Source: Pseudomonas sp. Root562
GTDB lineage: Bacteria > Pseudomonadota > Gammaproteobacteria > Pseudomonadales > Pseudomonadaceae
Reading direction: 5' to 3'
DNA: 64,000 nucleotides
Assembly (NCBI RefSeq): GCF_001427125.1
Contig: NZ_LMGK01000020.1
Span: forward strand, 363,416 to 427,415
Positions 1 through 11,300 of the stretch are shown piece after piece (positions within the stretch are counted from its first letter, which is position 1; every line of letters begins with the position of its first letter). The position numbers and the translations under genes are program-made. The notes beneath the pieces were generated by a model. It was not told where the DNA came from. It worked only from the letters and a program-made list of their open reading frames with translations, and did no database searches.

Positions 1-43
1 GGGGGCTGCAGTGACCACAAATGTTGTGAGCAACCAAGAACAC

Positions 44-70
44 TGTGGGAGCTGGCTTGCCAGCGATGAG
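44..70. repeat. Single REP-like palindrome downstream of selU
   Basis: A tgtgggagc...gcttgcc...gcgatgag unit matches the left half of the paired REP elements found elsewhere in this window. It lies just past the selU stop. No inverted partner is visible, but the left edge of the window may cut it off. Confidence 0.6.
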
Positions 71-86
71 GCCGGTAAACCCACCA

Positions 87-1190
87 TCAAACCTTCTGAT
101 TCATCCGCTGACGCAAATACTCGATCACCGCTCCCCGCTCCCCGGCGAACTCGATCCGCGCGCCCTTCTTCTCGCGCTGAAAGGCGTACATCGGATCGTA
201 ATACTCGACCAGCAAGCCTTCGATCCAACCGCGGTGCAAATCCACCGCGCCGCTGCGCCCCTGCTCAATCAGCGCTTGTTCCATCAGGACCAGCATCCGT
301 TGATGGCGCTCGCCACCCAGGCGCTTCTGCACGTTGTTCAGGCTCTCAAGCAAACGCTCGGAAAACAGCGTAAAGCCCTGATCGCCATGTACGGCGATGA
401 ACTCGGCACACAGATCCACCACGTAATCGCGCAGGATTCGCTCGACCCGCCCCGACAGACTGTCTTCGAGCCAGACCATGGGAAACTGTTGCATCCCCTG
501 ATACAGCGGCAATGGCAGCGCACAACTGCCGACCGCGCGGCTCTCGTCTTCGAGCACGAATTGCTCATGACCGCGGGCGCGCTTTTTCAACACATCCACT
601 GCCAGGCGGTTCTCAAAGTCGATATTCGACGGCTGGCCCGTGGCGCGTTTGCCGAAACTGGAACCGCGATGATTGGCATATCCCTCAAGGTCCAGGCCGT
701 TGCTCAGTTGAGTCAGGACTTCGGTTTTGCCGATGCCGGTCATGCCACCCAGCAATACGAAATCACACTGGGCAACGGCTTGATCGACAGTTTCCAGCAG
801 GAAGGTACGCATGGCCTTGTAGCCGCCACCGACCCGCGGATAATCGATACCCGCCTCGTCCTTGAGCCATTGCTGAACGATCTGCGAACGCAGACCGCCA
901 CGAAAACAATAGAGAAGCCCATCGGGATGCGCCCGGGCGAACGCCGCCCAGGCCTGGATACGTTCGGCCTTGACGGCCCCGGACACCAGTTGATGGCCCA
1001 GTTCGATGGCGGCCTGCTGACCCTGTTGCTTGTAACAGGTGCCGATGCGCTGCCGCTCGTGATCGTTCATCAGTGGCAGGTTGACCACCCCGGGGAACGA
1101 GCCCTTGGCAAACTCCACCGGTGCCCGGGCGTCCATCATCGGCCGGTCGTTGAGGAATATGTCGCGGTAATCGGTGCAGTCGACAGACAT
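87..1190 (-). CDS. selU: tRNA 2-selenouridine synthase (SelU/MnmH)
   Basis: This cytoplasmic enzyme replaces sulfur by selenium in 2-thiouridine at the wobble position of certain tRNAs, using selenophosphate, through a geranylated intermediate. The 367-residue product has an N-terminal rhodanese-like domain with YCFRGGLRS, whose active-site Cys is about residue 95, followed by a P-loop GMTGIGKT at about 149-156. These two domains define the family, and the length is normal. I chose the ATG at 1190, which overlaps the selD stop by one base (TGATG) and has GAGGTG upstream; a TTG one codon earlier is less likely. It is translationally coupled to selD, which makes its selenium donor. Confidence is high. 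Confidence 0.95.
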   Translation of the reverse strand: MSVDCTDYRDIFLNDRPMMDARAPVEFAKGSFPGVVNLPLMNDHERQRIGTCYKQQGQQAAIELGHQLVSGAVKAERIQAWAAFARAHPDGLLYCFRGGLRSQIVQQWLKDEAGIDYPRVGGGYKAMRTFLLETVDQAVAQCDFVLLGGMTGIGKTEVLTQLSNGLDLEGYANHRGSSFGKRATGQPSNIDFENRLAVDVLKKRARGHEQFVLEDESRAVGSCALPLPLYQGMQQFPMVWLEDSLSGRVERILRDYVVDLCAEFIAVHGDQGFTLFSERLLESLNNVQKRLGGERHQRMLVLMEQALIEQGRSGAVDLHRGWIEGLLVEYYDPMYAFQREKKGARIEFAGERGAVIEYLRQRMNQKV

Positions 1191-2224
1191 CAAGACACCT
1201 CGACCGCGTAGCTCTGTCGCTCGACCAGTTCACCGATCGGCGCCAGATCCAGACCCAGCTCGGCCGCCACGGCGAGAAATCCGGCATTGCCTTCGGGGGT
1301 GACGGCGATCAGCAGGCCGCCGCTGGTCTGCGGATCGCACAGCACGCGCTTGTGCAACTCTTGCAGGCGTCCGAGCTTGCTGGCGTAGCTGTCGAAGTTA
1401 CGTAAGGTCCCACCTGGCACACAGCCCTGTTCAAGGTAGTACTCGACACCTGGCAAGCGCGGTACCCGATCGTATTCGATGCGCGCGGTCAGGTGGCTGC
1501 CGTCGGCCATTTCCACCAGATGCCCAAGGAGGCCGAAACCGGTGACGTCGGTCATCGCGGTCACGCCGTCGAGTTTGCCGAAGCGGCTGCCGGGCTTGTT
1601 CAGCGTACACATCCAGTCACGGGCCAGGCCGACATCGGCGCTGCGCAACTTGCCCTTCTTTTCGGCGGTGGTGAGGATGCCGATGCCCAGGGGTTTGGTC
1701 AGGTACAGCAAGCATCCGGCGGTGGCGGTATCGTTACGCTTCATGTGGCGTTTTTCCACCAGCCCGGTGACCGCCAGGCCGAAGATCGGCTCCGGCGCAT
1801 CGATGGAGTGGCCGCCGGCCAGTGGAATGCCGGCCTCATCGCACACCGAACGCCCGCCGCGGATCACTTCGCGGGCAATTTCCGGTGCCAGCACGTTGAC
1901 CGGCCAGCCGAGGATCGCGATGGCCATCAACGGATCGCCGCCCATGGCGTAGATATCGCTGATGGCATTGGTCGCGGCAATGCGACCGAAATCGAAGGGG
2001 TCATCGACGATCGGCATGAAAAAATCCGTGGTCGACACCACGCCGCGCTCTTCATCGATGGAGTAGACCGCCGCGTCATCGCGCGAGGCATTGCCGACCC
2101 AGAGTTTCGGGTCCAGGTTCTGCGCACCGCTGCCGGCCAGAATCACTTCCAGTACTTGTGGGGAAATCTTGCAACCGCAGCCAGCGCCGTGGCTGTACTG
2201 GGTCAGGCGAATCGGCTCGCTCAT
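1190..2224 (-). CDS. selD: Selenide, water dikinase (selenophosphate synthetase)
   Basis: SelD makes selenophosphate from selenide and ATP, the selenium donor for selenocysteine and for tRNA selenouridine. The N-terminus MSEPIRLTQYSHGAGCGCKI is almost that of E. coli SelD, with the catalytic Cys16 and Lys19 in GAGCGCK. The glycine-rich, Asp-containing ATP-binding segments (TTDFFMPIVDDPFDFGRIAA) follow. The product is 344 residues, the usual size, and uses Cys rather than selenocysteine in the active site. The ATG at 2224 has GAGGTG upstream and is preferred to an in-frame GTG nine bases earlier. It is first in a two-gene operon with selU. No selA or selB is in view, so tRNA modification is the role the neighbourhood supports. 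Confidence 0.96.
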   Translation of the reverse strand: MSEPIRLTQYSHGAGCGCKISPQVLEVILAGSGAQNLDPKLWVGNASRDDAAVYSIDEERGVVSTTDFFMPIVDDPFDFGRIAATNAISDIYAMGGDPLMAIAILGWPVNVLAPEIAREVIRGGRSVCDEAGIPLAGGHSIDAPEPIFGLAVTGLVEKRHMKRNDTATAGCLLYLTKPLGIGILTTAEKKGKLRSADVGLARDWMCTLNKPGSRFGKLDGVTAMTDVTGFGLLGHLVEMADGSHLTARIEYDRVPRLPGVEYYLEQGCVPGGTLRNFDSYASKLGRLQELHKRVLCDPQTSGGLLIAVTPEGNAGFLAVAAELGLDLAPIGELVERQSYAVEVS

Positions 2225-2289
2225 CAGGGGCACCTCGTTGGGTCAATGGCGCCGATTCTAGCAGAGCACGACAGGGGTGAAGCCGAGGT

Positions 2290-2314
2290 AAAAAAAACCG
2301 CCCTTACGGGCGGT
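2290..2314 (-). terminator. Rho-independent terminator of the autotransporter gene
   Basis: Read on the minus strand, a 7-bp GC-rich stem (ACCGCCC / GGGCGGT, loop of four) is followed by a run of seven or eight T. It lies about 20 bases past the autotransporter stop and points the right way to end its transcript before selD. Confidence 0.85.
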
Positions 2315-2333
2315 CAAGCATTGCAGAAGCGAA

Positions 2334-5300
2334 TCAGAAGCCGAGGCTGAAACTGATGGTCATCGCATGATCATCGCCATCGCCAGAGACCTGCCCCGAA
2401 TAGCCGATGCCGAGTTTGCCGGTCGGGCTGATCTGGAAGTCCACCCCGGCTTCGAGCACGGCACTGTCCTTGGCAATGGGCACGCCTTGCACGGTGTACG
2501 AGGCCCCACCGTCGATGAAGGTCATGTCAGCGTCGGGCTTGGTGTCACCGAAGGCGTGACGCCAGCCAATGGCGCCACGCGGGGTGAACTGTCCGCCGTT
2601 GGCCAGGGTGATGCGTTTGCCGGCACGCAGGCCCAGGGTGGAGAACGTGATGTCCTGGTCGGCATCGGCGCTCAGGCGCCCCACCCCGCCTTTTTCCTTG
2701 GCCTTGTCGCTGTCGTAGTTGACGTAGGCGAGGCCGGCGAACGGCTCCAGCGCTGTGCCGGCCGCCTCGACGGTGTAACCGACTTCACCGAACACCTGGG
2801 CGCTGCGCGCGTCGTAATCGGCTTCCAGTCGATCGTTGTAGGCACCGACGCTGACGTCGCGCTTGCTCTCGATGTCGTGCCAGCTGTAAGCCGCGCCAAG
2901 GCGCACGGCCAGTGCATCGAACTGCGAGTTCAGGTACGCCGCCAGGTGGTAGCTCTCCACTGTCGCGCTGGAATGTCGATCATGGGCATCGAGGTCACTG
3001 CGGGTGTAGCCGGCGGCCATCCCCGCGCGCCACTGGTCATCAAGTTGCTTGTCGGTGCCAAGCATGAACCCGCTGAGGTTGCGATCCAGCCTGGCGGTGT
3101 TGCTGTCGCCATCGGACTCACCCCACGCCCCCAGGGCACGGACCCAACCGACCATCTCGCCGTGGCAACCGCTGCTGCTCAACTGATTGTCGCTGGGCGC
3201 GAGGGCGTTGCGTGGGTCGTTTGCTGCGCTGCACGACGGCTGGCGCATACGGTCGTTGACCGCGTCGCGTACGTAGCGTGAGTCCTCGAGAATCGCGCTG
3301 GCGGTACTCGCGTGGATTTCCCCGGACAGATTGTCGAAGGCGCGACGCGCGTCAGCGACACTGAGGTTGAGGATTTCGTTCTGCAACGCCGCCCCCGCCG
3401 GGCCATTGTTCGACAACGCCGTGGCGGTGTTGAACTGGTTGCCGGTCGCGGCCACGTCGGCAAACGAGTTGCCGTTGCGACTGACCGCCAGGTTCACCGC
3501 ATTCGCGTCATACACCAGCGCTGTGTCGAGGAATGCGTATTGCGGCAGATCGGTGGTACTGAAGGTCCCCGAGACGCCACCGCCAGCGCTGATCAGTGAA
3601 TACGTGGTGTTGCCGGTGAACGGTGCCAGGCTGGTCACTTGCAGGCCGCCACCGAGGACCGCGGTGCCGCCCACCACCAGCGGCGTGGCGGTTGGCGAGC
3701 TGACCGTCAGCGCCAGCAAACCATCGGCAGCGTTGGTCAGGTTACCGGTAACGCTCAAAGTGCCATCAGCCCCGCCGGATGCAACAACGCCATGGTTGTC
3801 CACCGCGCCAACGCTGCCGTTACCACTGAGGCCGGCGCCATTGGCCACGGTAATTTGTCCGCCGAGCGACGCGCGTGCCGCGAGACTACCGACTTGCAGC
3901 ACGCCCTGATCCACCGAGACAGTACCGTTGAACGGTTGGTTACCGGTGAGCAACAAGCGCCCGGCACCGCGCTTGGCCAGCCGACCGGTGCCGCTGAGCA
4001 CACCGTTGAACTGGCCGTTGGCACTCTGCTGGAACACCAATTGCGCATTGTTGAGGATGTTGCCTTGCAGGCTGGTGGTGTTGCCGATCAGCGTACCGCC
4101 ACTGACGGTAGTACCGCCGCCGTAGGTGTTGGCAGCGCTGAGCAACAGCGTACCGGAATCAAGCTTTTCGATACCGCCACTACCCACCAGCGGCACGGCA
4201 ATTTCCGTAGTCGCCCCCGCATTCACCCGCACTGGAGCAAGGCTGCCATCCGCGCCGTTTACCGGCGTCAGTGCGCCGTCAGCAGCCGGCACCAGACTGT
4301 AACCGCTACCGAGGAACTGCAACCCGGTGAAGCTTTGGTTGCCTTGCACAGTGACGGTACCGCCCTGCCCGCCGAATACGGCGAACTGGCCGTTGGCGCC
4401 CAATGCCTGGGTACCGGTCGGATCGGTCCAATTGGTGCCCGGTCCCCAAACGCCGCTGCCGCCACCGATGCTGCCGTCCGGGTTGGTTTTGCCACCGTTC
4501 CAGAACTGCACTTCACCCGGCGTGCCTTGCACCAGCAGGTTGATCTGATTGGCCATGGCTGTTTGCAGACTCAGGTTCGCCGCCGATATCGGCAGGCTGC
4601 CGTAGACCAGGCCGTTGTCGGTCAGGCTGCCGCCGTAGCTGAACAGTTGATAAACGCCCGTGCCGAAGCCGCCGGCATTGCTGATGTTCAACGTACCGTC
4701 GAGGGTCAGGTCCCCGGCGACATTGACCACTGTCGTCGAGCTGGCCGCCGAGCCAAGGCTGAAGTCCAGGTTCGTGCCCGAGGACAACGCCAACGAGCCT
4801 ACCGACAACGGCGTCGCACTGCCGCCACCGAGCAGCGTCGCGCCACTGGCCAGTTGCAACGCCCCACCGATCTGGCCGCTGCCGCCGACGGTCGCGCCGC
4901 TGGCAACATCGACGTTGGCACTGTTGAGCACGCCGTTGACCAGCAGCCTGCCAGCCTGCACCGAAGTGCTGCCGGTGAAGGTGTTGTTGCCGGTCATGAG
5001 CAATTCATCGCTGCCGGTTTTGCTCAAGGTGCCCGTACCGGTTAGGTTGCCGGTGTAGCTGCCGGCGCTGTTCTGCTCAAAGGTCAGCGCGGCGTTGTTG
5101 ACGATCGCCCCTTGCAGGCTGCTGGTGTCGCCACGTGTGCTGCCTGCGTTGAGGGTGGTGCCGCCGCTGTAGCTGTTGGCGCCACTGAGCAGCAGGTCGC
5201 CCGCGCCGTTTTTCACCAGGCTGCCGCTGCCGGTGATCGCACCGATCAGGCTGGTGTTCTGATTGCCGGCGAGGGTCAATTGCGCGCCGAGGTTGATGGC

Positions 5301-8300
5301 GTTGGCCAGTTGCAGTGCCGAAGTGCTGTCGAGGGTGCCGTTGCCGAGCACACTCAGCGCCCCGCTGCTGATGGCGCTGTTGTTGCCGAGGATCAGCGTG
5401 CCGCCGTTGAGCTGGGTGCCACCGCTGTAGGTGTTGCTGCCGTTGAGGGTCAGGCTCGAAGCGCCGGTCTTGATCAGGTTGCCGCTGCCGCTGACAACGC
5501 CGGCGAGTGTCAAGGCGTTGGAGCCAGTCACGTTCAATCCACCATTGAGCACTACGTCATTGCCGAGGGTGACGACGGTGTTGCTGTCCAGCGCCGTACC
5601 GTTGGCGGCGGTCAAGACGCCTGTGCCGAGGGCGGCGTTGTTGCCGACCACGATCTTGCCGCCATTGAGCGCGGTGCCGCCGGTGTAGCCGTTGGCGGCG
5701 TTGAGCACCAGGGTGCCGGTGTCGTACTTGCCGAGGGTGCCGGCGCCGTTGAGCGCTACGCCGATGGTTGCCGTAGCGTTCGGATCGACACGCACCGAAG
5801 CGTTGCCCAGGGAACCGTTGACCAGATTCAGCGAGCCCGCCGTGCCGTTTTGCAGGCTGTAGCCATCGGTGACGAACTGCATGCCGGTGATGGTTTGCGC
5901 GCCGTTGACGGTCACGGTGCCGGCAGCGCCCTGGAACACCGCGAAGTTATTGGTCCAGGCCTGATTGGTGGTGCCGTTGACGTCGGTCCAGTTGGTGGTG
6001 CCGGTGCCCCAGGTGCCGCTGCCGCCATCCACTGAACCGTTGGCCACCAGTTGATTGCCATCCCAGAACTGCACGGTGACGCCCGGTGCGCTGACCAGCA
6101 GGTTGATCTGGTTGGCCAGCGCGGTTTGCAGGGTCAGATCGCCCGGAGTGACGCTGCCCGGCAGCGTGCCGATCAACAGGCCGTTGTCGGTCAAGCCTCC
6201 GGTGTAGTTGATCAAGCGATACACGCCGCTGCCGAAGCCGCCGATGTCGCTGACATTGAGGGTGCCGTCCAGGGTCAGGTTGCCGCCGACATTGACCAGC
6301 GCGTTACCACCACCGGACACCGGTGTGCCGAGGCCGACATCGAAGTTGGAGTTGCCATTGAATACCAGCGAACCCACCGACAGTGTGCTGCCGGTAACCC
6401 CGGCCAGGTGACCGCCATCGGCCACCGTCACTGCCCCGCCGAGCGTGCCGCTGCCGCCCAGGGTGCCGCCGCTGTTGACCAGCACATTGTCGCTGGCCAG
6501 CGAACCGTTGACCTGCAAGGTGCCGGCATTGACGTTGGTATCACCGGTGAGGGTGTTGTTGCCGGTCAGTGTCAATGTGCCGATGCCCAGTTTGGTCAAC
6601 CCGCCCCTGTCGATGCCGTCCCTGAGGACGCCTGCGAAGGTGCTGCTCTGGTTGTTACCTCCGATGCTCAGGGTGTCAAAGTCACCGATGCCAACCGTGC
6701 CGTCACCGGTCAGGCTGCCGATGCTGGTCGAATCACCGATGTTGAGCGTGGTGCCGACCGCAAGGTTGACGGCGGCGTTATCGCCCAGCGCAGTGCTGCC
6801 AAGCGTGTTCAGGCTCCCGGCCTGCACATCGATCAGACCGTTGAAGGTGTTGTTGCCGCTGAGCGTCAGGACCGCCAGACCGTTCTTGGTCAACGTACCA
6901 CTGCCGGCGATCACGCCGCCCAGCGTCAGGCCAAGGTTACCGGCGATGCTCAAATTGGCGTTGACGTTGAGGTCGTTGGCCAGCACCAGCGGCGCATTGT
7001 TGTCGAGGCTCGAAGCGCCGGCCACGGTCAGCGCCCCGGAGCCCAGTGAAGCGCCGGTGCCAAGGGTCAGCGTTCCGGCATTCAACGTGGTGCCGCCGCT
7101 GTAGGTGTTGATGCCGTTGAGGGTCAGGCTGGAGGCGCCGTTCTTGATCAGCCCACCGGCGCCGCTGATCACACCGGCGAGAGTCAGGTTGTTGCTGCCG
7201 GTGTTGCTCAGGTTGGCGTTGAGCACCACGTTGTTGCCCAGGTTGATCGCACCGTTGCTGTCCAGCGACGAGGCGCCGGCCACGGTGAGGTTGCCCAGGC
7301 CCAGCGCCGAATTGCTGCCTGCGATAAGGGTGCCAGCGTTGAGGGTGAGGCCGCCTAGGAAGTTGTTATTGCCGCCGAGGGTCAGGTTGGCCACGCCGTT
7401 TTTGCTCAGACTGCCAGCGCCGTTGATCGTGCCGGCAAGGGTCAGGTCCGCCGTGCCGCCGACGCCGAGGTTGCCGGCCAGGTTCACCGCGTTGTTCAGC
7501 GATACCGCGGTGGCGGCATCGAGCGTGGTGCCACCTGCGGCGTTCAGGGTGCCGGAACCCAACGCCGAGTTGGATGCCAGAATCAGTCCGCCTGCGTTCA
7601 AGGCCACCGGCCCGAGGAAAGCGTTGTTGCCGCCGAGGGTCAGATTTGCGGCGCCGTTCTTGATCAGCCCGCCGGTGCCGCCAATCACGCCATTGAGGGT
7701 CAGTGCGTTGCTGCCGACCACGGTGAGGTTACCGTTGAGCGTGGCGGCGTTGCCAAGGGTCACGGCCGTATTGCTGTCCAGTTGTGTACCTGCATTGGCG
7801 ATCAGCGTACCGCTGCCCAGTGCCGTATTGCTGCCGACGACTATCTTGCCGCCGTCCAGTTGCGTGCCGCCGCTGTAGGTGTTGGCACCGTTGAGCACCA
7901 GGGTGCCGCTGTCGAGCTTGTTGAGAATGCCGCTGCCATCGATGTTGACGCCGAGGGTGGCGGTCACGCCCGGATCGACCCGTACCGCCGTGGTACCGCC
8001 AGTGCCGTTCACCGCAGTCAATTGCCCCGCCGCGCCGTTCACCAGGTTGTACCCGTCGGTGAGAAATTGCATGCCGGTGAACAGTTGCGTGCCGTTGACC
8101 GTCACCGTGCCGGCCGTGCCCTGGAACACCGCGAAGTCGCCGGCCCACGGCTGGTTGATCAATCCGTTGGCATCGGTCCAGTTAGTGCCGACGGCATTCC
8201 ATGCGCCGCTGCCGCCATCGACGACGCCGTTGGCAATCGTCTGACTGCCGTCCCAGTAGCGGATGTTTGCATTAGGCGCCGACACTTCAATATTGATCTG

Positions 8301-11300
8301 ATTGGCTACGCCGGTCTGCACCAGCAGATCGCCGAGGCCGTAGCCGACCGGTACGCTGGCCACATCAAGACCCAGGTTGGTCAGGGCACCGGTGTAGTTG
8401 AACAGGCGATACACGCCGACGCCGAAACCACCGGCATCGGTGACGTTGAGGTTACCGTCGAGCGTGAGGTTGCCGCCGACGTTCATCAGCGACGTGGTCG
8501 ACGGTGTCCCCAGCGCCACGTCAACGTTGCTGCCGGCCGCGAGGGTCAGTGCACCGGCGGACAGTTGGTTGCCCGAAGACAGCGCCAGATGGCCGCCACT
8601 GTTGACGTTGACCGTACCGAGCGCCGAACCGTTACCGGTCAGGGTACCGCCGGTGTTGACGTTGAGCTGGGCACTGGCCAGCGAACCGCTGAGATCGACG
8701 ACGCCGCCATTGATCGCGGTGTTGCCGGTAATGCCGTTGATGCCGGTGAGGTTCAAGGTGCCGGTGCCGACCTTGATCAGGCCGCCGCTGCCGCTGAGAT
8801 CGCCATCGAAGGTGCTGGTGACGTTGCCGCTGCCCACGGTCAAGGTGTTGCTGCCGGTCAGTTGCACACTGCCGCTGCCGGTCAGCGCGCCGAGGCTGGC
8901 GTCGCTGCCCAGATTCAGCCCGGCGCCGGCGCTGATGTTCACGCCGGAAGTATTGCCCAGCGCATTGGTGTTGAGCGTGGTGACGCTGCCGGAAACGATA
9001 TTCAGCGCACCGCTGAAGGTGTTGTTGCCGGCCAGGGTCAGGTCCGACAGGCCGTTTTTGGTCAGGCTGCCGGCGCCGTCGATGATGCCGTTGAGGCTCA
9101 GGTCGTTGTTGCCCGCAACAGTCAGTCCGGCGTTCAACGTGATCGCGTTGCCGATGCCGAACGATGCGCTGTTATCCAGCGTCGCGGCGCCGCCGACAAT
9201 CAAGGCGCCACTGCCCAGGCCATTGGCATTGCCCAGGGTCAGCGTACCGGCGTTGAGGGCGGTGCCGCCGCTGAAAGTGTTGTTGCCGTTGAGGGTCAGG
9301 TTGGCCGCGCCGTTCTTGATCAATTGGCCGGTACCGCTGGTTACGCCACCGAGGGTCAGGTTTTGCGTTCCAGCCACGGTCAGCGCGGCATTCAGGGCCA
9401 CCGCGTTGTTGAAGCTGACCAGCGGCGAGTTGCTGTCCAGTGTCGCGGCGCCAGCGACGGTCAACGCGCCGGAACCCAATGCTGAACTGTTGCCGACGGT
9501 CAAGGTACCGGCATTGAGTGTGGTGCCACCGAGGTAATTGTTGGCCGCGTTGAGAATCAGATTCGCCGCACCGTCTTTCACCAGGCTGCCGGCGCCGCTG
9601 ACCAGACCGGTCAGGGTCAAGTTAGCTGTGCCGCCGACGTTCAGAGCGCCCGCGAGCGCTACCGCATTGTTCAGGCTGACGGCGGTGTTGGTGTCCAGCG
9701 TGGTGCCTGCCGCCGCGTTTAAAGTGCCGGAGCCCAGCGCGGTGTTGCTGCCGACAATCAGCTTGCCGCTGTTCAGCGCGGTGTTGCCGAAATAGGAGTT
9801 AGCGCCGTTGAGGATCAGGTCGGCGGCGCCGTTCTTGACCAATCCACCGATACCAGCCACCACACCACTGAGGGTCAGCGCGTTGCTGCCGCCCAGAGTC
9901 AGCGTGCCGCCGAGATTGACGTTGTTGGCCAAGGTCGCTGCGGTGTTGGCATCCAGCGTGGTGCCGTTCGACGCGTTCAACGCGCCGATGCCAAGCGCGG
10001 TGTTGGAGCCAACGATCAGTGAGCCGGCGTTCAACGACGTGGTGCCGGTGTAAGTGTTGGCGCCGTTGAGGGTCAGGCTCGAGGCGCCGGTTTTGATCAG
10101 GCCGTTGCCGCCACTGATCACGCCGTCGAGAGTCAGCGCATTGGCGCCGCCAGCGGTGAGGTTGGCGTTGAGGGTGATCGCATTGGCCAACGTCACTGCC
10201 GAACTGCTGTTGAGGCTCCCCGCCCCGGCCACGGTCAGGGCGCCGGTGCCCAATGCCGCGGCGTTGCCGACGGTCAGACTGCCGGCGTTCAGCGTGGTAC
10301 CGCCGCTGAAGGTGTTGGCATTGTTGAGGGTCAAGTTGGCCGCGCCATTCTTGAGCAACTGGCCGGCACCGTTGATCACACCGGAAAGGGTCAGGCCGCT
10401 GGTGCCGCCGATGGTCAGGGTACTGCTGTTGAGGTTGACGTTGTTGCTCAGATTGACGGCGCTGTTGCTGTCCAGCGTGGATACATCGATGACGTTCAGC
10501 GCACCGCTACCCAATGCCGCCGCGTTGCCCACGGTGAGGGTACCGGCGGCCAGCGTGGTACCGCCGAGATAGGTATTGGCGCCGTTGAGAATCAGGTTGG
10601 CGAAACCGCGCTTGGTCAACCCGCCACTGCCACTGATCACACCGCCGAGGGTCAGGTCAGCGCTGCCCCGGACTTCCAGGTCACCGCCCAGTGACACCGC
10701 ATTGGTCAGCGCGACCGTGGTGCTGGCTTCGAGCCTGGTGCCTGCGGCGGCGGTCAAAGCGCCGGTACCCAGCGCAGTGTTGCTGCCGACGATCAAAGTC
10801 CCGGCATTGAGCGCGGTACCGCCGGAGAAGCTGTTGTTGCCGCTGAGGGTCAGGTCTGCCGTGCCATTCTTGATCAGGTTGCCGGCGCCACTGATTACCC
10901 CACCCAAACCCAGCGCCTGAGTGCCACCAATGGTCAGATCCGCCGCCAGCGCTACGGCGTTGGCCAGGGTCACTGCAGTGGTCGCATCCAGCGTCGTGCC
11001 GGCCGCCGCGTTCAACGCGCCTGTGCCGAGCGCGGTGTTGCTGCCGACGAACAGGCTACCGGCATTGAGCGCGGTATTGCCGGCGTTGGTGTTGTTGCCG
11101 GTCAGGGTCAGGCTGGCGCTGCCACTTTTGCTGATACCGCCGGTGCCGGACAACACGCCTGCCAGGGTCAGGGCATTGCTGCCGAGTACGTTCAGAGTGC
11201 CGGTCATCGCGATGTTGTTGGCCAGCGTGACGTTGGCGGTGCTGTCCAGACTGGTGCCGGCGGCGGTGTTCAGCGCGCCGCTGCCCAACGAATTGTCATT

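Noticed and set aside
45..1211. 388-codon plus-strand frame over selU
   Set aside because: Antisense to a well-matched SelU; no family motifs.
7782..9485. Long open frames on the plus strand across the autotransporter (also 5112-6035, 8398-9537, 3639-5045)
   Set aside because: They are antisense to the repetitive coding strand, with Ala/Gln/Gly- or Pro/Leu/Val-rich low-complexity products that mirror the repeats and no ribosome sites.
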